From CAYMBL01 sp044225155 (GTDB lineage Bacteria; Planctomycetota; Phycisphaerae; UBA1845; Fen-1342), in assembly GCA_044225155.1 (NCBI GenBank), contig JBGAJB010000058.1:1-16359 (forward strand): DNA of 16,359 bases, written 5' to 3'. Below the pieces are notes generated by a model. The model had not been told where the DNA came from and searched no databases. It saw only the letters and a list, made by a program, of their open reading frames with translations. Both the position numbers and the translations under genes were made by a program. Numbering within the stretch: position 1 is the first letter of the stretch; each line of letters begins with the position of its first letter. Shown piece by piece: positions 7,306-14,339 of this stretch.

Positions 7306-7740
7306 ATGTCGATCATCAGACGCCACCTTGTCGCCCTGCGGGCGCTGCTCGCGAGCATCATGCTCGTTGCGGCGCTGACTCCCATGCGAGTGCTGCGGGC
7401 CGAAGACGGCGACGGCGACGCGATCCTCCTGCCGAACGCGATCAGCGACAGCGACATTGAGATGCGCGGCCGCTACGTCCGGCAATGGACGCAGGAAAAC
7501 GGCACGCTGGTGCTGCTCTACAACGGGCAATTCGACCTGAAAATGGGCGCACGGCGCCTCTCCTCGGCCAATGCCGTGGTCTGGATCGAGCCGGAAGTCT
7601 CGGACGCGAAACGCAAGTACTACAACCTGACGGTCTACCTCGTCGATCAGGCGGAAGTCCGCGAGGCCGGCGGCACCGTGACGACCGACAATGTGCTGCT
7701 CGTCAGCAATCTCGCGACCTACGGCAAGAGCCGCGCGCGA
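7306..7740 (+). CDS. lptD: LptD/OstA-like outer-membrane protein, N-terminal part (before a frameshift)
   Basis: ATG 7306 opens with a signal peptide, MSIIRRHLVALRALLASIML and onwards to about residue 32 (VLRA/EDG), as expected for an exported outer-membrane protein. Residues about 46-140 look like an OstA/LptA-type beta segment (GRYVRQWTQENGTLVLLYNG, LSSANAVVWIE, VREAGGTVTTDNVLLVS). The same frame physically runs on to a stop at 8080-8082, but beyond about 7735 it becomes Arg-rich nonsense (SRRDRGRTAAGRR), while sensible LptD-like sequence continues in the +1 frame. The break falls in the CG-repeat at about 7731-7745. An upstream in-frame extension to 7117 overlaps the zinc-ribbon gene and is rejected. 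The ribosome site is weak. Confidence 0.75.
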
Positions 7741-10291
7741 TCGCGCCGCGATCGAGGCCGGACAGCCGCTGGCCGGCGCGACATCCGCACCGGCGGCGCC
7801 CGTCATCGCCCGACCCGAAGAGCCGCGCCCGCCGCGCCGCGTCGAATATGTGGTGCGCGGCGGCATCGAACCGGCGCAGACGGCCGAAGGGGAGCCGGTG
7901 CAGGTGGCGAGCGGCGGCGTGTATTTCTCGCTGCGCGGCGGCGCAGACGCGGCGATGCTGGAGATTCAGGCCGATCGAGCCGTGATCTTCCTGGCCGGCG
8001 GCGAAAGCAGCGCCGTCGGCAAGCGCAAACCGCAGCCTGTGTTGCCCAGCGAAGAGTCGAGCAGCACTGCCGAGCCGGATGAAGATCAATCCGGCGACAA
8101 CGCACTTCAAGCCGCCCCCAGCGAGGAGAATTCGTTACGCCGGGTCGATCAGAAACCTGTAAAGAAGCCCGAGCCGAAGTCGGGCGCCAAGCCCGCCAAG
8201 AATGGCGGCGGCGATGACGAGGAGATCCAGGTTCTCGAACGCTCGGTGAAGTCGGCCTACCTCGAAGGCGATGTCGTGCTCGATTACGGCGAGCGCGTCG
8301 TGCGGGCCGACCGGCTCTATTACGACTTTGAGCGCTATCGAGCGCTGATTCTCGACGGCGTGCTGCGCATCGATATTCCCGATCGCCAGATTCCGTTCTA
8401 CGTCCGGGCCGACGAGATACGACAACTCTCGTCGCGCGAGTTTTCCGCCAAGAACGCGAAGGTCACGACCAGCGAGTTCTACAGCCCGCACTATCACGTC
8501 GGCGCCGACAAGATCTACATCCGCGACCGCAGCGAGCGCGACGCGCAAGGCCGCACGTCACGGCAGATCGCGGGCACGTACGAGATGGTGAATACCACGT
8601 TGAACGCGGAGGGCGTGCCGATCGCCTATTGGCCGTACAGCCGCGGCGACGTGGAGGCGAGTGAAACGCTGTTGCGCCGCTTCAGCACGGGTTACAGCGG
8701 GCGCTACGGCTACGAAGTCGAAACGACGTGGAATTTCTTCAGCCTGATCGGCGCCGAGCGCCCGCCCGGCTATGACGCCGATCTGCAATTGGATGTGCTC
8801 ACCGATCGCGGGCCGGCCATCGGCTTCAACACGAACTATCAGCGCGACGACTACTACGGGCTGACGCGCGGCTACTACATTCACGATCGCGGCGAGGATG
8901 ACTTCGGCCCATTCCGCGACAACACGCCCGACACCGAGAATCGCGGCCGGTTTCTCTGGCGGCACCGTCACTATCTGCCGAATGACTGGGAAGCCACGCT
9001 CGAATTCGCCTACGTGAGCGACAAGGGGTTCCTCGAGGAATATCGGAAATCCGAGTGGTTCGAGGGCAAAGAGCAGGAGACGGTCCTGTACCTCAAACGC
9101 GCCCAGAACACGGAGGCGATCACGTTCCTGGCCAATTGGCGGCTGCTCGATTTCGTACGGCAGACGGAACATCTGCCCGAGCTGGCCTACCGCCGCATCG
9201 GCGACACGCTCGGCCCGTTCGTCAGCTATCACGAGTCGCGCATCGGGGCGGTTCGCTTCCTGCCCGAAGATGATCGCAACGAAATCGAAGCGCTGAAATT
9301 CCGCAACATCCGCCCCACGGATGTCACGGCCCGGGCGGATGTGCGACAGGAAGAAGAGCTGCCGATCAAGCTGCCGGGCGGGAATCTCGTCCCATTTGCG
9401 ACCGTGCGCGGCACCTATTGGGATGGCCAGCCGCGCGACGAGGGCGCGCTATGGCGCGGTTTCGGGATCTACGGTGTGCGCGGCGCGAGTTATCTGAGCC
9501 GCGTATTCGACGACGTGCGCAGCGAGCTCTTCGACATCAATCGCATCCGGCACATCATTCAGCCGAACTTCGCGGTCTGGGCGGCGCACAGCAACGTCGA
9601 CAGCACGCGCATCACGCCGTTCGACGAAGGCATCGAGACGATCGACGCTTTCTACGGTGCGGTCGTGGGCGTCAAGCAGACGTGGCAGACGAAGCGCGGC
9701 GGCGAAGACAAGCAGCGCACGGTTGACCTCCTGACTTTGAACACGGAGGCTGGGTTCTTCGGTGGCGACGACATCCAGAAAAACGAGAAGGCGGTTGGCT
9801 ACGGAAATCCGCTGCGTCCGGAAGACAGCCGCACGCGCAATTACGTCGGACTCGATGCGACGTGGCGGCTCAGCGACACGACCAGCTTCCTCTATGACCT
9901 GAACTACGATCTGAACGACAAGCGCTTTGACCGGCATGACATTTCGCTCGCGATCGAGCGCTCGCCGCGGCTGGCGTACGTCGTCGGCTGGCGCAGCGCG
10001 GATGACATCGATCTGAGCCTCGTGGGCGGCGGATTCAACTATCGGCTGAACGAGAAGCACATCATCAGCGCCCGCACCTGGTACGACATCGACCGCGACC
10101 GCGTGGGCGAAATTTCGATCACGTATGTACGCAAGCTGCCGCGCTGGTACATGGCCTTCACGGCTGAGTTCGACGACGTCTTCGACGACAACCGCTTCTA
10201 CGTCTCTTTCTGGCCCGAAGGCATCCCGGAGTGGACGCTGGGATCGCGGCGGTTTACGGGGCTCTCGACGTCGACAGGAATCCGGCCTTAG
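7741..10291 (+). CDS. lptD: LptD/OstA-like LPS-assembly outer-membrane protein, main part (after the frameshift)
   Basis: About 849 residues continue the gene that starts at 7306, giving a protein near 995 residues once the frameshift is repaired; the frame is open from about 7691 to TAG/TAA-type termination at 10289-10291. After a Pro/Ala linker comes a second OstA-like region (SVKSAYLEGDVVLDYGERVVRADRLYYD), then a charged Lys/Pro linker precedes it. From about 8560 to the end are LptD beta-barrel landmarks: VPIAYWPY, SGRYGYEVETTWNFF, RHYLPNDWEATLEF, FLEEYRKSEW, LPELAYRRIG, NRIRHIIQPN, and alternating-hydrophobic strands rich in Tyr/Trp/Asp. Family role: LptD with LptE inserts LPS into the outer leaflet of the outer membrane. 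Unusually, the reconstructed protein has no cysteine, so the disulfides of E. coli LptD are absent, and it ends in Arg-Pro, not an aromatic residue. Confidence 0.8.
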
Positions 10292-10381
10292 AACGCGTAC
10301 ACGATCTTCCGCCGCAATGATGTGCGACCCCATTTCAAGTGCGCGCCATTAGGATGTTTCAATTCTTCTTCGGGAGTCCGC

Positions 10382-11489
10382 GTGCCCGCGCTGAGCTATC
10401 GCACCGCCGGTGAATCGCATGGCAAAGCCCTGACGGTCCTGATCGAGGGACTTCCGGCCGGCCTGATGCTGGACCTTGCGCTGATCAACGGCGAGTTGCG
10501 CCGGCGGCAGGGGGGGTACGGGCGCGGCGGACGGATGCGCATCGAGCAGGACGAGGTCACGTCTCACGTGCGCGCGGCGACGCTCGGTTCGCCGCTCGTG
10601 CTGGCAGATCGTCAATCGCGATGTGCGAATCGACAAGCGCCCTGCCAATTCATCGCCTGCGTCAGCCACGCCGATCTGGCGGGTAGTCTGGTGGCTGACC
10701 ACGGATTGGTTACGGCACACTGACCCGTTGTTCAGAGACGTACGCGGCACGGCTGCTGCTGCACAGCGCCTGCGGCGAGTTTGGCACTGCTGGACGAACG
10801 GTGGAGATCGGCGGTACTGCTGCGAGTTGTCGATCTGACCGGGTGGACGTCGATACCCTGATTTCCCGCTCCGATGCGAACGAGGTGGTCGATGCGGCTG
10901 CTGGTCTGGATGATCGCCGCTATCTGGCAGGCAAAATCGACAAGGACACGGTGGCGGCGGTCGAAGGCGTGCTCGCCGCCGCCCGCTGGGAGCTGCGCAT
11001 TCGCTGGACGCCAAACTCGACGGCGATGCAGGCCGTTGGCCTGATCCGCGCGATCAAGGGCCGAGGACGCGAAGCCGAGGCGCGGCCCCGGGTTCGCGCG
11101 TACACGATCCGATCATTCCCGATGCCACGCGGCGCAACGAGCCGCACTTGGGCTTTGCCCGCCCCAGCAATCACGCCGGCGGACTCGAAGGCGGCATGAC
11201 CAACGGCATGCCGGTCGTCGTTCGAGCGGCCATGAAGCCGATCAGCACTTTGCTTCAAGGCATGGATAGCGCCAATCTCCAGACGCTGGCACCCGAGCGC
11301 AGCGACTACGAGCGGAGCGACGTCTGCGCCGTGCCGGCGGCAAGCGTGGTGGCTGAGAATGTCGTGGCATTTGAAATTGCACGGGTGTTTCTGGAGAAAT
11401 TCGGCGGGGATACCCTTCCCGAGGTGCGCGCCGCTTACCAGCATTTCGTCGAGGCGGCGAAGGCGCTTTCCCGCCCAATATCGAAGTAA
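10382..11489 (+). pseudogene. aroC: Chorismate synthase, broken by multiple frameshifts
   Basis: Chorismate synthase makes chorismate from 5-enolpyruvylshikimate-3-phosphate using reduced FMN. GTG 10382 follows GGGAG, and the first frame gives LSYRTAGESHGKALTVLIEG, then LRRRQGGYGRGGRMRIEQDE and LGSPLVL up to about 10603: the classic N-terminus. After that the family sequence jumps frames: IVNRDVRIDK from 10608, PIHR at 10645, HADLAGSL at 10667, WLTTD at 10692, SETYAARLLLHSACGEFG from 10732, IDKDTV near 10937, AHSLDAKLDG near 10998, MQAVGLIRAIKG at 11026, then SRVHDPIIPDATRRNEPHLG and the conserved GFARPSNHAGGLEGGMTNGM to the end in one clean frame. At least six, probably eight, single-base-type shifts. 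It cannot make a full enzyme as written. The remaining codons still fit the family, so the damage is recent or artefactual. Normal family length is about 360-390 residues; this span would give about 369. Confidence 0.88.
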
Positions 11490-11561
11490 CTACCACTTAT
11501 GGCGCGGCGAATGACTGCCCGGGGTATCCCCCGCTGCGCTCCACGATCGCGGAGAATTCTC

Positions 11562-11567
11562 TACAAT
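11562..11567 (+). promoter_or_regulatory. TACAAT -10 box candidate for the TPR lipoprotein gene
   Basis: TACAAT matches five of six bases of the -10 consensus and lies 53 nt before ATG 11621. No clear -35 is seen at 16-18 bp. Between it and the gene, CCGGCGG (11579-11585) and CCGCCGG (11593-11599) form a perfect 7-bp leader hairpin with a 7-nt loop; its role is unknown. Confidence 0.35.
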
Positions 11568-11620
11568 CGCCGCCCGGTCCGGCGGGCCGCCTCCGCCGGC
11601 TGCACGTGAGGTCCAGCGAA

Positions 11621-12577
11621 ATGCGCAGCGTTTTTCTCATCGGAGCGACCGCCCTCCTGCTCGCGGCCATCGGCTGCCAAGCGCCGGGGCCGGCGTCCCG
11701 TCCGGTTCGAGTCGGTCCGATGCAGCGCGGCGATCAGGCGCTCGCGGAGAAGAACTACGCGGCCGCCCTGGTCGAATTCAAAGAAGCGGTGCGGCTGAAT
11801 CCGCAGCTCGCGGAAGCCCACACCAAGCTCGGTATCGCCTACAAGGAAACCGGTCAGCTCGAAGACGCGGCCGGCTCGCTGGAGAACGCGCTGCGGCTCG
11901 ATGCGCGTGATTTCAGCGCGGCGTTCAATCTGGGCGAGGTTTATCGCCTGCTGAATCGCATGGCTCAGGCGATTCGCGCTTACGCGCTCGCCGCTCGAAT
12001 CAACCCCGAGGATTTCGACGCCCGCTTCCGGCTGGCATCGGCCTATCACGAGAGCGGCGATTACGACAAGGCGCTCAGCGAATACGAAGCGGCCGTCAAG
12101 CTCAACGCGCGCGACGCGCACGCGTGGAGCAACCTCGGCGCGCTCTATGACACGATGGGGCAGCCCTACAAGGCGATCAGCGCCTATCGGAAATCGCTCG
12201 AATGCAATCAGGATCACCCGGTCGTGCTCGTGAATCTCGCGACCGTCTATCTCAATCAGGAACGCTTCGCCACGGCACGCACGACACTCGAAGCGGCCGT
12301 GCGACAAGGCCCGACCTTCGACGCGTGGAACGGTTGGCCACGTAACCGCGCGAAAGCGCATGGATGGAGCGCTGGAGAACTATAAAAGGCGATCTCGCTC
12401 GAAGACATGAACGCCCGTGCGTATGCGGGCTTGGCGTCGTGCGCATGACGCAGTTTCTCGCCGACCCTGAAAGTGTCGCGGCGGATGAGGCGATCGGCGT
12501 AACGCGTCTGGAACTGACGCGTCGAATGAGCGCGACTCGACGAGGAACAGCACCATGCTGCTATCTCGACCGAATAG
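11621..12577 (+). CDS. TPR-repeat lipoprotein, 3' end disrupted by frameshifts
   Basis: ATG 11621 follows GAGG (11608-11611) by 9 nt; an in-frame GTG at 11606 is less likely. The N-terminus MRSVFLIGATALLLAAIGC is a lipoprotein signal with lipobox AIGC. Six tetratricopeptide repeats at 34-residue spacing follow (starting MQRGDQALAEKNYAAALVEF, TKLGIAYKETG, FNLGEVYRLLN, FRLASAYHESG, SNLGALYDTMG, VNLATVYLNQE), a scaffold for protein-protein contacts, probably at the periplasmic face of the outer membrane. After about 12325 the frame degrades and stops at 12383-12385. TPR-like sequence continues in other frames: YKKAISLEDMNARAYAG would be restored by one A in the AAAA run near 12384, and LGVVRMTQFLADPESVAADE by one G near 12432. 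The plausible original stop is TAG 12575-12577, in the starting frame, giving about 318 residues. No specific partner can be named. Confidence 0.78.
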
Positions 12578-12593
12578 GCCGGCGAGGCGCGCG

Positions 12594-12661
12594 AATCAGG
12601 GAACAAACGGCGCGTGGCGCGCATTTGTTCCCTGATTCCTGCCGACCGGTTCCTGAACCGG
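12594..12661. terminator. Double hairpin between convergent genes, likely bidirectional terminator
   Basis: A perfect 14-bp inverted repeat, AATCAGGGAACAAA (12594-12607) with TTTGTTCCCTGATT (12624-12637), encloses a further 5-bp GCGCG/CGCGC stem (12610-12614 and 12618-12622). A second perfect hairpin, CCGGTT (12646-12651) / AACCGG (12656-12661) with a CCTG loop, follows at once. It lies 16 nt after the inferred TPR stop and 8 nt after the stop of the minus-strand gene, which fits termination in both directions. There is no long T-run. Confidence 0.6.
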
Positions 12662-12669
12662 GGCGACCC

Positions 12670-13113
12670 TCAGACCCCCACCAATTCCTCTTGCGGCGCT
12701 TCAGCAGCCTTGGGCTGCTTCTGGCCGGCCAGCAGGTCCAGCAGGCCGTCGAGGCCGGTCTGAAACTGATCACGCGCGAACTTGTCGTTGATGTCCGCCA
12801 CGCGGCCGACGAAGCGGCGCAGCACCGGTTCGGCGCCCGGCGCAAAGTTCTCGCAGCGCAGCTCGAATTCGCCGACCGATTGGAAGCGGTAAATCACCAG
12901 CAGGTAGGCGTTCTCGGCCAGCTCAAACTTGAACGAGCGACGGCCTCGTTCCTGTAGTGGAGTGCTGACCTTGAATCCGTGATCACGCACGAACGCGCTC
13001 AACTCGTCGAAGGCGGGTGTCACGCACTTTTCGATGGCGTCCTCAAAACGCTGGGCGCACTGACCCTGAGCCTGGTTCAGCTTGTCGAGAAATGTCCGTT
13101 TCCAGTTATCCAC
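12670..13113 (-). CDS. Conserved-looking hypothetical protein
   Basis: A 147-residue protein. GTG at 13113 is chosen because GGAGG lies about 7 nt upstream; the longer frame to 13248 begins with Arg-rich sequence of non-coding character. No signal peptide or membrane segment is visible, so it is probably cytoplasmic. The N-terminal half is helical and amphipathic (MDNWKRTFLDKLNQAQGQCA, FEDAIEKCVTPAFDEL), the middle carries RRSFKFELAENAYLLVIYRF and VGEFELRCENFAPGAEPV, which look like a beta-sheet, and another helix follows (FARDQFQTGLDGLLDLLAG). The composition and sensible secondary structure pattern support a real gene. I do not recognise the family and give no function. It lies 221 bp downstream of the GT2 gene on the same strand. 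Confidence 0.72.
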   Translation of the reverse strand: MDNWKRTFLDKLNQAQGQCAQRFEDAIEKCVTPAFDELSAFVRDHGFKVSTPLQERGRRSFKFELAENAYLLVIYRFQSVGEFELRCENFAPGAEPVLRRFVGRVADINDKFARDQFQTGLDGLLDLLAGQKQPKAAEAPQEELVGV

Positions 13114-13334
13114 TTGCGAACCTCCGTCGTCTCCCGGCGCGCGTCGCGCGTCACGTGTGATCCTCACGCCAAGCCTCCGCGCGTATCGCGTCTCCCCTGC
13201 GTCGAGTCCCCGCATGGAACATACAAAATGGTGTGAGAAATCAGGCAATGGGATGAAATTCGCTTGCTATCGGGCCGCGATTCAAGCCGCCTGACGGCGT
13301 TGGGCGGCGCGACAGCCGTCGCCTGGGAAATGAC

Positions 13335-14114
13335 TTATGAGCGGTCCGACTGACGCGGGCGTCGGCGGCGCGGAATCGCGCTCAGGCTCCGGCGAATCCG
13401 CACCAGCCCGATAAGCGATACGAGCACCTCGCGCGCGGCCGAGACATGCGTGGCGGGATCGTTGCGCCACTCCACACCCACCTCGGCGATGCGATAGCCC
13501 AGACGGTCCGCCACCGCGAGCAGTTCGCAGTCAAGCAGCCAGCGTTCCTCACGGCAATGCGCGAGGGCGGCGAGGGCGGCCGCACGCTGTACGAGTTTGA
13601 AGCCGCACTGCGTGTCATGAATCTGCGGCAGCATCCACAGGCGGCGCAGGCCGCGAAAGGCGGTTGCCGCAACGCGACGCGCCCAAGGTTGCGGCGGCAG
13701 CAAACGCGAATCCGGCATGTCGCGCGAACCAATCGCGAATTCGGCGCCACGAGCAACTGCGCCCGCCAGTCGATTCAGTTCCGTGAGCGGTGTTGAGCCG
13801 TCAGCGTCCATCAGCAGCACATATGCGTGCGTCGCCGCATCAATTCCGCGCCGCAGGCTGAATCCTTTGCCGCGATTCGCATCGTTGGACACCAGGCGTA
13901 CGCCGCGATCGCCTTGAGACACTTCTTTTGTCTGACGTGCGACGACTTCGGGTGTCGAGTCCGTGCTGCCGTCGTCGACCACGACGATCTCGGGCGTGAT
14001 CGAGCGCGCTGCACAAAACTCGTGGAGATCGCGCAGCGTTCGCGCGATGCGGCCCGCCTCGTTGTAGGCGGGAATCACCACGGAGAGGTCGTTCAAGATC
14101 GCCGCGCAATCCAT
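13335..14114 (-). CDS. Family 2 glycosyltransferase, dolichyl/polyprenyl-phosphate glucosyltransferase (ALG5/DPM1)-like
   Basis: A 259-residue GT-A glycosyltransferase. The start ATG 14114 puts the family's opening strand LSVVIPAYNE at residues 10-19; the longer frame to 14282 adds a non-conserved Arg/Ser-rich stretch. Motifs: VVVDDGSTDST (44-54), the metal-binding DADGS (103-107), IGSRDM (128-133), DTQCGFKL (167-174), RWLLDCELL (191-199) and VEW (214-216). DTQCGFK with a later [FL]D.ELL is typical of ALG5-like transferases that move glucose or a related sugar from a nucleotide donor to polyprenyl phosphate on the cytosolic side of the membrane. No C-terminal membrane helix is obvious; the basic C-terminus (IPRRRRPR) could bind the membrane surface. 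Donor sugar and pathway (envelope glycan or glycoprotein) are inference. No ribosome site precedes the start; see the adjacent -10 candidate. Confidence 0.87.
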   Translation of the reverse strand: MDCAAILNDLSVVIPAYNEAGRIARTLRDLHEFCAARSITPEIVVVDDGSTDSTPEVVARQTKEVSQGDRGVRLVSNDANRGKGFSLRRGIDAATHAYVLLMDADGSTPLTELNRLAGAVARGAEFAIGSRDMPDSRLLPPQPWARRVAATAFRGLRRLWMLPQIHDTQCGFKLVQRAAALAALAHCREERWLLDCELLAVADRLGYRIAEVGVEWRNDPATHVSAAREVLVSLIGLVRIRRSLSAIPRRRRPRQSDRS

Positions 14115-14120
14115 GCGGGC

Positions 14121-14126
14121 AGTGTA
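14121..14126 (-). promoter_or_regulatory. TACACT -10 box just upstream of the GT2 start, suggesting a leaderless mRNA
   Basis: On the minus strand TACACT (four of six -10 bases) ends 6 nt before the ATG at 14114. Transcription would begin at or beside the start codon, which would explain the lack of a Shine-Dalgarno sequence. No good -35 is seen. Confidence 0.3.
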
Positions 14127-14252
14127 GAGGTTGCTCGCGCCGCGATTGGCGGATGTTGCAGGATTTTGACGGAGAGCGGTGCGGGAAGCGTCCATAAGTG
14201 TGTGCATCGCCACGCGTTCCGCGGTCCCCGGCGCGATGCGTGCGCCGGGCGA

Positions 14253-14258
14253 TATACT
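14253..14258 (+). promoter_or_regulatory. TATACT -10 box candidate for the S9 peptidase gene
   Basis: TATACT matches five of six -10 bases and lies 81 nt before ATG 14340, in the divergent spacer with the GT2 gene. No matching -35 hexamer is visible at 16-18 bp, so support is limited to the -10. Confidence 0.3.
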
Positions 14259-14339
14259 CGGGCGGGAGCGATCACGGACCATTCCGCGGTCCGCCGCGCC
14301 GCGTCACTGCGCGGTTTTGTGTTTCTCGCGGAGAGTCGT

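Noticed and set aside
10604..11090. Programmed frameshifting in aroC
   Set aside because: Six or more shifts in mixed directions, with no slippery site plus structure repeated at each, cannot be programmed.
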